Of a stretch of 64,000 bases of DNA, positions 19,270 to 29,118 are shown one piece after another (the stretch's first letter is position 1; each line of letters starts with the position of its first letter). The stretch is from Endobugula sp047636495 (GTDB taxonomy: Bacteria > Pseudomonadota > Gammaproteobacteria > Pseudomonadales > Cellvibrionaceae): positions 62,001 through 126,000 of the forward strand of contig JBLILH010000003.1 of the NCBI GenBank assembly GCA_047636495.1. The letters are read 5' to 3'. Position numbers and translations under genes: made by a program. The notes below the pieces were generated by a model that was not told where the DNA came from, made no database searches, and worked only from the letters and a program-made list of their open reading frames with translations.

Positions 19270-20361
19270 TCATTGCATATGTTTCTTAATAGCTAAAACA
19301 ATCTTATCTACCGGAGTATCGCCTGCTATAAAGGCTTTACCCATAGACTGCAAAAGAATGAGACGTAAACTGCCATCAATCACTTTCTTGTCCAGTGACA
19401 TCAACCGTAAGAATTGATCAGCTGTCATGTTACAAGGTAGGGTAGTAGGTAAATGTGCTTTTTGCAATAAACTGCATAAGCGATCCACCTCATGGTGCCC
19501 AATATAACCTAGTAAAGCAGACAGCTCTAGTGCAATGACCATTCCTGCCGCGACGGCTTCGCCATGCAACCAAACTCCATAACCTTGAGCCGTTTCGATT
19601 GCATGCCCAAATGTATGACCTAAATTAAGTAGCGCACGCACGCCTCCTTCACGCTCATCAAGTGCAACGATATCTGCTTTATGTTGACAGGATCTAGCGA
19701 TAACTTCTGTCAGTACATGACTATCTCTCAACATTAACGCGGCTATATTATTTTCGATCCACTCATAAAACGTATTATCGCCAAGCAATCCATACTTAAT
19801 CACTTCCGCAACACCTGCTGACAATTCTTTATCTGGCAGAGATTTCAAAACATCGGTATCAATAATGACTGATTGCGGCTGGTGAAAGGCCCCAATCATA
19901 TTCTTACCCATTGGATGATTAACCCCTGTCTTACCACCCACAGAAGAATCCACTTGAGATAACAACGTAGTGGGTATTTGGATGAAATTCACTCCCCGCT
20001 GATACGTCGCCGCTGCATAACCACACATGTCACCGACTACGCCTCCGCCTAAAGCGACAAGAGTTGTTGTCCGATTGTGAGTATTCTCTAACAAGCAACT
20101 GTAGATAAGGTTGATCGTCTCTAGAGACTTATGTGACTCCCCATCAGGCAGTATGACCGTATTCACTTGATAGCCGTCCAGCAGGTTTTGCAAACGTTCA
20201 AGGTATAAGGGTGCTATCGTCTCATTAGTGACTATACATATTTGGCGGCCAGTGATGTGAGGCGTTAAGTATGAAGAATCATTCAACAGTCCCTGACCGA
20301 TATAGATAGGATAACTGCGCTCATCGGATAAATTAACAGTGAGGGTCTGTTGGCATGGCAT
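19270..20361 (-). CDS. aroB: 3-dehydroquinate synthase
   Basis: A 363-residue NAD-dependent enzyme of the shikimate pathway that cyclises DAHP to 3-dehydroquinate. Landmarks include LPDGESHKSLET, GGGVVGDMCGYAAATYQRG, PTTLLSQVDSSVGGKTGVNHP and NLGHTFGHAIE (zinc ligand histidines). Length is normal. It lies 33 bases after aroK and 125 bases before damX on the same strand, probably in one transcript with the pil genes upstream. Confidence 0.98.
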   Translation of the reverse strand: MPCQQTLTVNLSDERSYPIYIGQGLLNDSSYLTPHITGRQICIVTNETIAPLYLERLQNLLDGYQVNTVILPDGESHKSLETINLIYSCLLENTHNRTTTLVALGGGVVGDMCGYAAATYQRGVNFIQIPTTLLSQVDSSVGGKTGVNHPMGKNMIGAFHQPQSVIIDTDVLKSLPDKELSAGVAEVIKYGLLGDNTFYEWIENNIAALMLRDSHVLTEVIARSCQHKADIVALDEREGGVRALLNLGHTFGHAIETAQGYGVWLHGEAVAAGMVIALELSALLGYIGHHEVDRLCSLLQKAHLPTTLPCNMTADQFLRLMSLDKKVIDGSLRLILLQSMGKAFIAGDTPVDKIVLAIKKHMQ

Positions 20362-20394
20362 AGCAATGTAAACCTTCGATATAAACGGAGAGTA

Positions 20395-20910
20395 CTAGGG
20401 TTTGGCGGTAAGACGAGCAGCAACTTGCTGGGCAATCATTTTAGGGCTGCGTGAATCTGTCAATATAACGTGAGTCGCGACCTCACGGTACAGAGGATCA
20501 CGTTCTTCCAGCAGCTCAACAATCTTTTTTCTAGGGTCATCAACTTGCAGTAAAGGGCGATTTTTATCTTTCATCGTTCGCTGGACGAGTCGTTCGGTGT
20601 CAGCTTTCAAGTAAATAACCGCGTCGGCACCTTTGAGTAGTTGGCGATTTTTTTCACGCAATACAATACCCCCCCCCGTAGCAAGCACCAAAACGTCGAT
20701 TTCTAACAAAGAGACTAACGCTGCCGTTTCACGGTCACGAAAACCCTCTTCACCCTCCACATCAAAGATCCAAGGAATGTCAGCACCGGTTTTTTCTTCT
20801 ATCACATGATCACTGTCATAAAAAGGCGCGCGTAGAATACCCGCAAGTAAGCGACCTATCGTTGACTTGCCCGCGCCCATAGGACCGACCAAGGCTATTT
20901 TACTCATCAC
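20395..20910 (-). CDS. aroK: Shikimate kinase I
   Basis: A 171-residue kinase phosphorylating shikimate. The P-loop is GPMGAGKSTIGR. The shikimate-binding motifs FYDSDHVIEEKTG and GFRDRETAALVSL are present, as is the glycine-rich TGGGIVLRE. That glycine stretch is encoded by an uninterrupted run of nine G residues (20669-20677, C on the plus strand), a site prone to slippage. It starts six bases after the pilQ stop, which suggests read-through from the pilus operon. Confidence 0.97.
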   Translation of the reverse strand: MMSKIALVGPMGAGKSTIGRLLAGILRAPFYDSDHVIEEKTGADIPWIFDVEGEEGFRDRETAALVSLLEIDVLVLATGGGIVLREKNRQLLKGADAVIYLKADTERLVQRTMKDKNRPLLQVDDPRKKIVELLEERDPLYREVATHVILTDSRSPKMIAQQVAARLTAKP

Positions 20911-20916
20911 CGCGAT

Positions 20917-22944
20917 TTATTCATCAATCAGCGTGTCGGTTAATATACGCGGAGTAATGAAGATAAGTAATTCAGTTCGCTTATCCAGCTCTACATTACT
21001 TCTGAATAATCGCCCAATAAATGGAATATCGCCCAAAACCGGTACCTTGCTCACCGAACTACTCTTTGTTTGCTCGTAAATACCGCCTAAGACGATCGTA
21101 TCACCATCACCAACCAATGCGGTTGTCGTCAGCTGAGTCACATTAACAGGTGAACCACTAGGCGTAACAATAGTTGTATCTAAAGAGTCACGGTTAACTT
21201 TCAAGTCCATAATAATACGGTTATCGGGCGTTATTTGCGGTGTGACCTCTAAACTGAGAAAAGCATCCTGGAAAATAGTACTTACGGAGTCTCCGTCGCT
21301 GGAGATAAAAGGGATTTGTTTACCACTGGATATTTTAGCGGTTTGTTTGTCGCCTGTCAGAACCCGTGGCTGAGAGATGATTTCTCCGTAGCCTGAATCT
21401 TCTAGCGCCTGAAGCTCCAAGGAAAGAGAAATTCCTTTTGACAAATAATCGATATTAAGTGCCGAACTAACAGGATCAGGAAAAGTTGAATCACCAATAC
21501 CGGTTATGGATAAGTTTGGGTCTGTTGTGTCACTTGCGCCGACAAAAAAGCCAAACTCTTCTTTGAACTCGTCGCTCGCAGATACGATCCTTGCCGCTAT
21601 CATCACTTGGCGCACAGGCACATCAACCTTGCGGATCAAAGATTTAATACCTTCTATGTTATTTTCGATATCCGTCAAAATAATAGAATTCGTTCTTTCA
21701 TCAACGACTGCAGACCCTCTTGAGGAAAGTATATTTGTTACTTCTGCAATATCACCTTCTTTGGAGCTGCCACTTATCAACGTCAAAATATCTTTTGCCT
21801 TAGCGTAACGAACTCGAATAAATTCCGTTGTCAGCGGTTCTAACTCTTGCAATTGTTTACGAGACTCTAGTTCTTGCCTTTCCCGTTCAGCAATTTCAGC
21901 AGCAGGCGCCACCAAGAGTACATTACCGGACCGACGCTTATCGAGACCCTTAGATTTCAGCACTAGCTCTAAAGCTTGATCCCAAGGAACATTTTCGAGA
22001 CGTAGTGTAATGTTTCCAGTAACCGTGTCACTAGCCACAAGATTTAACTCAGTAAAGTCGGCAATGATTTCCAGTACTTTCCTAACTTCAATATCTTGAA
22101 AATTTAACGACAATTTTTCACCGACAAAACTAAATCGATCCTTCTGCAACTTTCGCTCTTCAATCGTTGACGGGGTGATGCTCACCACATATGTGCTATC
22201 AGTCTGGTAAGCCAAATACTCATAATCACCTTCAGACTCAACAGAGACATTCACATCACCTTTGTTACTCCGCGTTTCAATAAATTTAACGGGTGTTGCA
22301 AAGTCAATTACATCCAAGCGACGCTGAAGCGCCTTACTCACCGATGCATTGGAAAACACCATTGATATTTTTTTTGCATTTTTCTCTACATCGACGGATA
22401 TCTTAGGGTTCGATAACGACAATACGACTTTCCCTCCACCATCGCTGTCACGCCTAAAATCGACGCTTGTTATCTCATTTACGGTGTTGCTAGTCGTGTA
22501 AGGAGGAGGCGGACTGCTGCCTGCGGCGGTGGCAGTGCCATTATTATTAGTCAGAGAAGCGCTACCAGATGATGACCCATTAATGACTACTACAAGATCA
22601 TTTCCTGATACCTCCGTAGAATAAGCGACCATATTATCCAAATTGAGAATCATACGAGTGCGCTCTTTTACTGTCAAGACAACCGCACTTCTCAGATTTC
22701 CGAGTCCTAGAGAATATTTTTTTTGCGCTAAATCACTAGAAACACCGGGAAAATCTAGCACTATACGGGCAGGCTTCTCTATGGAATAACCCTTTGGTAT
22801 GGCCGGGGGAGCAGAGAACCGAGCTCTCACTTCTACTCTGCTGCCTGACAGCTCAGAAAAAGACACATCATTTATAATGATCGCCGCAAAACTCTGCGTT
22901 GTGATGATCGGAAAAATAAAAATAAAGACAATTCGAAGCCACAT
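20917..22944 (-). CDS. pilQ: Type IV pilus secretin PilQ
   Basis: An outer-membrane secretin, 675 residues from the chosen start, that forms the pore for the type IV pilus. Order: signal peptide (MWLRIVFIFIFPIITTQSFA), two AMIN domains that bind peptidoglycan, a short STN/N0 domain (LNFQDIEVRKVLEIIADFT), N1 (FIRVRYAKAKDILTLI), then the secretin barrel (VPVLGDIPFIGRLFRSN near the end). The frame is open to an ATG at 22971, but the ATG at 22944 has AAAGGG about nine bases before it and begins a better signal peptide. It follows pilP by 29 bases. Confidence 0.95.
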   Translation of the reverse strand: MWLRIVFIFIFPIITTQSFAAIIINDVSFSELSGSRVEVRARFSAPPAIPKGYSIEKPARIVLDFPGVSSDLAQKKYSLGLGNLRSAVVLTVKERTRMILNLDNMVAYSTEVSGNDLVVVINGSSSGSASLTNNNGTATAAGSSPPPPYTTSNTVNEITSVDFRRDSDGGGKVVLSLSNPKISVDVEKNAKKISMVFSNASVSKALQRRLDVIDFATPVKFIETRSNKGDVNVSVESEGDYEYLAYQTDSTYVVSITPSTIEERKLQKDRFSFVGEKLSLNFQDIEVRKVLEIIADFTELNLVASDTVTGNITLRLENVPWDQALELVLKSKGLDKRRSGNVLLVAPAAEIAERERQELESRKQLQELEPLTTEFIRVRYAKAKDILTLISGSSKEGDIAEVTNILSSRGSAVVDERTNSIILTDIENNIEGIKSLIRKVDVPVRQVMIAARIVSASDEFKEEFGFFVGASDTTDPNLSITGIGDSTFPDPVSSALNIDYLSKGISLSLELQALEDSGYGEIISQPRVLTGDKQTAKISSGKQIPFISSDGDSVSTIFQDAFLSLEVTPQITPDNRIIMDLKVNRDSLDTTIVTPSGSPVNVTQLTTTALVGDGDTIVLGGIYEQTKSSSVSKVPVLGDIPFIGRLFRSNVELDKRTELLIFITPRILTDTLIDE

Positions 22945-22973
22945 GACAAATAACCCTTTATATAAAAACATGT

Positions 22974-23510
22974 TTATGGTTGCTCTTTTATTGAGACTAT
23001 ATTGGGTCGCTCAAGCCACCCCTCACCACCGTTACGAACAATCTCAACAACATCTATAGACTCAGCATTGACACCAACGATCCTTCCGTTATTTTTGCCT
23101 AAGTAATATCCTACTTTCACTCGCTCAATGGACCCCTCCGGGTCACGGATAAGCCCCCACATAGTCCCAGACTTTTCAACGGTGCCAACCATAGCTAAAG
23201 ATGAAAACTCAAAGTCTTCTAATCGCTGCCGCTGTCGATCAAGGTCAGGCCTCACATTGCTCGTTACTACCAATATTTTTTGCTCAATAACGTATGGAGG
23301 GACGAAGGGACTACGCAGCTGCTGAGAGCTGTAGCTATATGGTTTGTAAGGAGGGTAACGCTTAAGCGGTTTGATTTTACCTGGCGGCTTCTTTTTATTG
23401 ATTTCGATGAATGCACTTATATCGTCATGCGACACTTTCTGACATGATGAAATTAGCAACACCGTACAAGTAACCAGTAACACCTTAACTAAATAAATAA
23501 CCTTAAACAC
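22974..23510 (-). CDS. pilP: Type IV pilus assembly lipoprotein PilP
   Basis: A 178-residue inner-membrane lipoprotein that links the PilMNO platform to PilQ. A lipoprotein signal ends in the lipobox LISSC (Cys near residue 23). The C-terminal beta domain contains LAMVGTVEKSGTMWGLIRDPEGSI and VKVGYYLGKNNGRIVGV, typical of PilP. It lies two bases after pilO and just before pilQ in the operon. Confidence 0.95.
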   Translation of the reverse strand: MFKVIYLVKVLLVTCTVLLISSCQKVSHDDISAFIEINKKKPPGKIKPLKRYPPYKPYSYSSQQLRSPFVPPYVIEQKILVVTSNVRPDLDRQRQRLEDFEFSSLAMVGTVEKSGTMWGLIRDPEGSIERVKVGYYLGKNNGRIVGVNAESIDVVEIVRNGGEGWLERPNIVSIKEQP

Positions 23511-23512
23511 TA

Positions 23513-24124
23513 CTACTTCCCACCGTCTCGAGAGCGATAAGTTTGAGCCTGAATTGACATCTTAAGCTCTCCAGTTTTTCCGCTCGGGGTAATGTCGAAA
23601 TCATGTAACGTGACTATTCTCGCCATTCCTGCAATACCACTCACAAAAGCGCCCAAATTATGGTAGCTGCCAATTACAATGATTTCTATCGGAAGCGTCA
23701 CATAGAATTTACCTTGTACTTCAGACGCCAATTTAACACTCACTATTTCTAGACCACTAACACGACCTTTTTCATCGATGTCATCCAGCAAGCCCGGGAC
23801 TTGTGTTTTCTGGGGTAGTTGAGCAACTAACGACTCGAAGTCAACTTCCATTCTACTCATCAGATTAGCATGCTGCTCAAGCGTAGCAGACTGAAATGCT
23901 CGAGTTTGAAATTGGTTGCGCAGCTCCTGCTCTTTTTTGACTTGTTCTGATAAGACGTCCTGCAAGGCTTGTATATAGAATAAATATAAAAGAAACACTA
24001 CCCCACCGGCTGCTGCTAAGCAAACAACAGCACGGGCGGCAAGGGGCCAAACGCCAATTCGGGACCAATCGATTTCATTAATATCGAAGCTATTTATTTG
24101 CTCCAACATATCTTGCAAAGACAT
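23513..24124 (-). CDS. pilO: Type IV pilus inner-membrane protein PilO
   Basis: A 203-residue bitopic inner-membrane protein that pairs with PilN. A short cytoplasmic N-terminus (MSLQDMLEQINSFDINEIDW) is followed by one membrane segment (VVCLAAAGGVVFLLYLFYI), a coiled coil, and a ferredoxin-like periplasmic domain (FYVTLPIEIIVIGSYHNLGAFVS). The frame is open to a TTG seven codons upstream (24145), but ATG 24124 aligns with the family start MSL. It is the third gene of the pilMNOPQ operon. Confidence 0.94.
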   Translation of the reverse strand: MSLQDMLEQINSFDINEIDWSRIGVWPLAARAVVCLAAAGGVVFLLYLFYIQALQDVLSEQVKKEQELRNQFQTRAFQSATLEQHANLMSRMEVDFESLVAQLPQKTQVPGLLDDIDEKGRVSGLEIVSVKLASEVQGKFYVTLPIEIIVIGSYHNLGAFVSGIAGMARIVTLHDFDITPSGKTGELKMSIQAQTYRSRDGGK

Positions 24125-24162
24125 AAAAGGCTCTTGACGAGTCAAACTCGTAATGTTAAAAA

Positions 24163-24705
24163 TTAATCAGTTAAGCTAGAAAAATTGGGGGGTACTACCG
24201 CTTCAACTGTTAACTCGAATGAATCTTTAACTACATTCATTAAGTTAGGGGCAGCAAAGAATGACGAGTTATCTAGACTTCTCATCAATGAAGATACGCG
24301 ACTATTAGATTCAGCTATACCTGTAATGGTATAGACATTTTCTTTTTTAGATATCCGCTTAAAATATACACCATCTGGAAGCGCTTTCACCATGTGATCG
24401 AAATAGTAAACGATTAACGGCCGCCTGTTCTGTAAACCTTGAATAACTTCAGTCCTTGCCTCAAGTTCTTTACGCTGCGCTTTAAGCTTGGTTATCTTAC
24501 CGACCCTTAAGTCCAACAAGCTAATTTCATTAATAAGAAGCGTGTTGCGTACTTTTTGGTTTGCCACTTGATTATCAACATACTTGAACCAGACGTAACC
24601 GACCAATCCAGACAATACAATCAATAGAAAGAATGTCGAGAAAAATTCTCGCTTTTTTTCTTGTCGATACTCATCACGCCAAGGCAATAAATTGATATTC
24701 GCCAT
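24163..24705 (-). CDS. pilN: Type IV pilus inner-membrane protein PilN
   Basis: A 180-residue bitopic protein. The extreme N-terminus INLLPWRDEYRQ is the segment that docks in PilM. One membrane helix (FFSTFFLLIVLSGLVGYVWF) is followed by a coiled coil and a periplasmic domain. Its start overlaps the pilM stop by one base, consistent with translational coupling. Confidence 0.96.
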   Translation of the reverse strand: MANINLLPWRDEYRQEKKREFFSTFFLLIVLSGLVGYVWFKYVDNQVANQKVRNTLLINEISLLDLRVGKITKLKAQRKELEARTEVIQGLQNRRPLIVYYFDHMVKALPDGVYFKRISKKENVYTITGIAESNSRVSSLMRSLDNSSFFAAPNLMNVVKDSFELTVEAVVPPNFSSLTD

Positions 24706-25763
24706 TAAACAAAACCTCTCATAGCAAGGCCTGTCGCGATAACTAAACTCGGCGCCGCCTCAGTAATTTCGTCACTGTTTACTTTGGACGAATAAGTCAT
24801 TCCGACGAAGGGATTGGCAACACTCACCAGTATTTCCAGATGGTTTTGCACCAAAGGAGCAAGACCGCTCAGCCTAGCGACACCACCGGCAAGAATAATA
24901 TGGTCAACTTGACTGTAATTTCCCGAAGAGTAAAAGAACTGCAATGATCGCGTAATTTGCTGCATCACAGTTTCTTTAAATGGCTCCAACAAATCAGCCA
25001 CATAATCATCGGGAAGACCTCCCTGAATTTTTGCCTGCTCCGCTTCAACTTGCGACAAACCGTAACGCCGCTGAATTTCATCCGTTAGATTGTTGCCGCC
25101 AAATAGCTGCTCTCTTGAATAAATAGTTTGATGATTTTTTAACACACTCAACGTAGACACCGTGGCACCAATGTCCATAATAGCGACAACATGATCCGCA
25201 TCAGATTCCCACTCGTCGACCATTAGCGGCAACACTCGCTCAATAGCATAGGCTTCAACATCAATCACTTTAGGTGTCAGACCTGCCTGCTCTAATGCCT
25301 CAGTGCGCAACTCGATATTTTCTTTACGGCATGCGGCTAACAGAACCTGCATAAGGTTAGAATTTTCATTCGCCTGACCTTGAATCTCAAAATCTATCGC
25401 CACCTCATCTAAAGGAAACGGAATATATTGATCGGCATCTATAATGATTTGTTCTTCCAACGCATCTTCCGTTAAATCGCTAGACATATCGATTACTTTT
25501 GTAATGACCGAAGAACCAGCAACAGCAACCGCAGCATCTTTCACCTTGCAACGAGATTTATTTAACAACTGCCTTATTGCATCGGCTACTGCGTCGACAT
25601 CGTTAATATTTTTTTCTACCACCACACCATAAGCCAGGGGACACATTGCAAAGCTTTCAACTTGGTAACCAGCAGATTGAGACGACAGTTCAACCAGCTT
25701 CACACTAGTTGAACTGATATCAAGCCCCACAATGGGTTTAGACTTGCGCTTAAATAGACTCAT
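24705..25763 (-). CDS. pilM: Type IV pilus assembly ATPase-fold protein PilM
   Basis: A 352-residue actin-like cytoplasmic protein that binds the PilN N-terminus and couples the platform to the pilus motors. Actin-fold motifs: IVGLDISSTSVKLVEL (phosphate 1), VVAIMDIGATVSTLSVL (phosphate 2) and HIILAGGVARLSGLAPLV (adenosine). It is the first gene of pilMNOPQ and diverges from mrcA; the 244-bp gap must carry both promoters. Confidence 0.97.
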   Translation of the reverse strand: MSLFKRKSKPIVGLDISSTSVKLVELSSQSAGYQVESFAMCPLAYGVVVEKNINDVDAVADAIRQLLNKSRCKVKDAAVAVAGSSVITKVIDMSSDLTEDALEEQIIIDADQYIPFPLDEVAIDFEIQGQANENSNLMQVLLAACRKENIELRTEALEQAGLTPKVIDVEAYAIERVLPLMVDEWESDADHVVAIMDIGATVSTLSVLKNHQTIYSREQLFGGNNLTDEIQRRYGLSQVEAEQAKIQGGLPDDYVADLLEPFKETVMQQITRSLQFFYSSGNYSQVDHIILAGGVARLSGLAPLVQNHLEILVSVANPFVGMTYSSKVNSDEITEAAPSLVIATGLAMRGFV

Positions 25764-25947
25764 AGTAGCTTTTTGTTTCTTATTTGTTTCTTATTTGAAT
25801 TCAACGCCGACAAGCTGAGACGTGAATTTTTTTATCTATAACGGTAACTTACAACATCTTTATGTTATAGCACTTTAACTTAATAGTGCAACCTTAGAGT
25901 TCATACATAACCGAAGTTAATTGCAAAATCATTGCAGAAAAATAACG

Positions 25948-25953
25948 TATAAT
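25948..25953 (+). promoter_or_regulatory. Candidate -10 element for mrcA
   Basis: TATAAT lies 55 bases before the mrcA start. Possible -35 sequences (TTGCAA, TTGCAG) are not at ideal spacing, so the assignment is tentative. Confidence 0.35.
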
Positions 25954-26007
25954 AAGCAACCAAAACTCAAACAACGTATAACGTACTAATTTTAAAGGGA
26001 AAATATT

Positions 26008-28590
26008 TTGAAGAAGGTACTGCTGCCGCTTGTAGGCTGGTCAACCCTAGCCTTTATTTGTGCTGTCACTACGGTGCTGCTAGGCACTTATTTGTATCTA
26101 AACCCTACATTACCCGACGTAGAACGCCTGAAAGAGATTGAACTACAAGTCCCTCTGCGTGTATTTTCGGCCGATGGAAAGCTTATCGGCGAGTTCGGCG
26201 AGAAGAGACGAGATCCTGCTACTTTCGAGGAAGTACCACCAATACTGATTGACGCCGTATTGTCAGCAGAGGACGACGGGTTTTACTCCCACCAAGGCGT
26301 TGACATAACCGGTCTACTAAGAGCGGTTTCACAGCTCGCGATGTCAGGCTCGATTCAATCTGGCGGCAGCACGATAACCATGCAGGTCGCACGCAACTTT
26401 TTTCTTTCGCGAAAACAAACTTTTTCTCGAAAATTCAACGAAATACTACTTGCACTTAAAATCGAGAGAGAACTATCAAAAGAAGAGATTCTGACTTTAT
26501 ACCTTAATAAAATTTACTTGGGCAATCGAGCATATGGCGTCAAAACAGCCGCAAAGACTTACTATAATAAAGACTTAGAAGAACTGAGCTTAGCTCAGGC
26601 GGCCATGATTGCCGGTCTACCCAAAGCCCCCTCTAGCTACAACCCTATTGCTAATCCATCGAGGGCACTGATAAGAAGAAACTGGATATTAGGACGCATG
26701 CGACTCCTTAATAAAATATCTGCGGCAGAATATGCGGCGGCTGTCAATGAGCCCGTTTCAGCAAGCTATCACGGCCAAAAGTTAGATTTGTACGCTCCTT
26801 ATGCTGCTGAAATAGCTAGAGAGAAAGCGTTTGAATTATTCGGCGACAAGGCATATACCGGCGGCTACAGCGTATATACCACCATCGATAGCGAGCTGCA
26901 GGATGCAGGTCAGCGCGCTGTTGTAAACGGGCTTCTTGCCTATACCGATCGTCACGGCTACAGAGGGCCAGAAAAGCGCCTAGATATCGGCACACTCCCC
27001 CTCCTAAACAAAGAAGTTTCTTCAAGCGGGGTTCAAGCCAATGCTAACGACGTGTTAGTTGTTAATGGAGCGCGCTTGGGCGAAGTCAACCTCCTGCCCT
27101 GGCTCAACGCGCTTGAATCGATACCGAACTACGGGAAATTAAGGCCTGCTGCGGTTATCTCCGTGAAAGATAAGTCGTTCACCGCAATACTGGCGTCGGG
27201 AGAGGTGGCCACCATTAGATGGCAAGACGGATTAAACAAGGCCGGAAGGTATGTCAATGAAAACTTTTCTAGCCCCGTACCTAACAACGCTAAAGAGATC
27301 GTAGAAGTAGGTGATGTGGTACGCGTTTTTCGCAAAGATATCATCACTCCAAACTCTACGTCAGATACAGAACCAAGCGTCAATAATGCAGGTGCCGCAC
27401 GCTGGCAGCTATCCCAGGCCCCAAAAATTCAAGGAGCTCTCACCGCTATAGACCCGAATAATGGTGCGATTAAAACTATTGTCGGCGGATTTGATTTCGT
27501 TCAAACATCTTTTAACAGAGCCTCCCAAGCAAAGCGGCTTCCGGGCTCTAATTTTAAACCCTTTGTTTACAGCGTCGGCTTAGAGCACGGGTTGACAGCC
27601 GCCTCTATTTTTAATGATGCCCCGATTGTTGTTGACAGCGGAAAGCTGGAAAATACATGGCGGCCCGAAAATGCCAGTGGAAAATTTTATGGACCAACAC
27701 GCTTACGTAAAGCCCTCTATTTGTCTCGCAACTTAGTCTCTATTCGATTACTCAGAAACATAGGCATAAATACCGTTGCAGAAGGTGTGGGGCGTTTTGG
27801 CATTGACGGCAACAAGCTCCCCAAAAACTTATCGATGGCATTAGGTACTTATGTGATGACGCCCCTTGAAGTCGCCACCGGTTATAGTGTATTTGCCAAT
27901 AGCGGTTACAAAGTTAATTCTTTTTTAGTGGAGCGCATTACCGATAGCCAAAATAAAGTCTTATTTCAAGAAACTCCGCTCACGGTAATGAAAACGAGTA
28001 CGAGCCCCGAACTCGTCACGCCTGTCAGCATATTGACTAATTTCACCGCCAGCACACAAAGCACTGTCGACCAGAACAAGCCGAAAACATCCACCGTAAG
28101 AGCTGCACCAAGAGTAATGGATGAGCGAATTGCATATATCATGAATTCAATCTTGCGCGATGTAGTGCAGCGTGGCACGGCTAAAAGGGCACGAGCGTTA
28201 GGGCGTAACGATATTGGCGGTAAAACCGGTACGACTAATGGCCCTACTGACGCTTGGTTCTCAGGATTCAACTCTCACCTGGTGGCAACGGCTTGGGTAG
28301 GCTTTGACGACAACAGTAAAATTGGTCGTCGAGAGTACGGGGGCACGGCAGCATTACCTATCTGGGTAGAGTTTATGGAAACCGCACTAAAAGGTATTCC
28401 TGATACATTACCGCTTCAACCGGAAGGCTTAATCACCGTTCGTATTAGCCCTAAAACAGGTAAACTGACCACACCGGACGACCCTAACGGCATCAACGAA
28501 GTATTTCTGGAGGAAAACGTCCCTACAGAGCTGCCAGAAATTATTAAAGCGGGCGAAGAAGCTAGCCTCAAACCTATAGACATCTTTTAG
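26008..28590 (+). CDS. mrcA: Penicillin-binding protein 1A, bifunctional
   Basis: An 860-residue class A PBP that polymerises and crosslinks peptidoglycan. It has an N-terminal cytoplasmic tail and membrane anchor (LAFICAVTTVLLGTYLYL). The glycosyltransferase motifs include AEDDGFYSHQGVDI and GGSTITMQVARNFFL. The transpeptidase motifs are GSNFKPF (SxxK), SRN and GGKTGTTNG. An OB-like insertion lies between the two. The start is TTG at 26008, with AAAGGGA about seven bases upstream. It is divergent from pilM, as in Pseudomonas (ponA). Confidence 0.97.
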   Translation: MKKVLLPLVGWSTLAFICAVTTVLLGTYLYLNPTLPDVERLKEIELQVPLRVFSADGKLIGEFGEKRRDPATFEEVPPILIDAVLSAEDDGFYSHQGVDITGLLRAVSQLAMSGSIQSGGSTITMQVARNFFLSRKQTFSRKFNEILLALKIERELSKEEILTLYLNKIYLGNRAYGVKTAAKTYYNKDLEELSLAQAAMIAGLPKAPSSYNPIANPSRALIRRNWILGRMRLLNKISAAEYAAAVNEPVSASYHGQKLDLYAPYAAEIAREKAFELFGDKAYTGGYSVYTTIDSELQDAGQRAVVNGLLAYTDRHGYRGPEKRLDIGTLPLLNKEVSSSGVQANANDVLVVNGARLGEVNLLPWLNALESIPNYGKLRPAAVISVKDKSFTAILASGEVATIRWQDGLNKAGRYVNENFSSPVPNNAKEIVEVGDVVRVFRKDIITPNSTSDTEPSVNNAGAARWQLSQAPKIQGALTAIDPNNGAIKTIVGGFDFVQTSFNRASQAKRLPGSNFKPFVYSVGLEHGLTAASIFNDAPIVVDSGKLENTWRPENASGKFYGPTRLRKALYLSRNLVSIRLLRNIGINTVAEGVGRFGIDGNKLPKNLSMALGTYVMTPLEVATGYSVFANSGYKVNSFLVERITDSQNKVLFQETPLTVMKTSTSPELVTPVSILTNFTASTQSTVDQNKPKTSTVRAAPRVMDERIAYIMNSILRDVVQRGTAKRARALGRNDIGGKTGTTNGPTDAWFSGFNSHLVATAWVGFDDNSKIGRREYGGTAALPIWVEFMETALKGIPDTLPLQPEGLITVRISPKTGKLTTPDDPNGINEVFLEENVPTELPEIIKAGEEASLKPIDIF

Positions 28591-28611
28591 CAACTATTCA
28601 GATTGCAGGCA

Positions 28612-28641
28612 CAAAAAAACCAGCATCTGCTGGCTTTTTTA
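28612..28641. terminator. Bidirectional terminator between mrcA and rpmE
   Basis: A perfect CCAGCA/TGCTGG stem with a two-base loop is flanked by A7 on the left and T6 on the right, so it can terminate both convergent genes. Confidence 0.85.
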
Positions 28642-28673
28642 TTGAGTGCTTTTTACGACACTGCGAACCGATC

Positions 28674-28886
28674 TTATTTTGTAGTGCGACCTGCAAAACG
28701 CTTGTTAAAGCGATCAATACGACCACCAGTATCAGCTGTTTTCTGCTTCCCAGTGTAAAACGGGTGACAAGCAGAGCAAACATCCAAATGGATATTTTTT
28801 GATAAAGTCGATGACGTTTTAATTACGTTGCCACAACTACACGTTGCTGTCATCTCGGCATATTTTGGATGGATGTTTTCTTGCAT
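28674..28886 (-). CDS. rpmE: 50S ribosomal protein L31
   Basis: A 70-residue zinc-type L31. The four zinc-ligand cysteines are present: C16 and C18 in TCSCGN, C37 and C40 in VCSACHPFYTGKQK. The C-terminal RIDRFNKRF is typical. The cysteine-containing form is usually made under zinc-replete conditions. It is convergent with mrcA and stands alone. Confidence 0.98.
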   Translation of the reverse strand: MQENIHPKYAEMTATCSCGNVIKTSSTLSKNIHLDVCSACHPFYTGKQKTADTGGRIDRFNKRFAGRTTK

Positions 28887-29118
28887 AATGTTACTCTTCT
28901 ACTATCGTGTTATCGTTGCACCGCCACCTGATCCGTCAAGCTTTTTTGCCAAGCACGGCTACTCTGTATAGCTTAACATGTTCGGAGCAAGCTCTTAATT
29001 AAGATCCGATTACGCTATGGGCGGCAATCTTACCAGAATAGTTACGCAACACAAGCACAACTACTCAATTATTAACCACTTATCGATAACCCTTTATTGA
29101 GCGCCTAACATAACTAGC

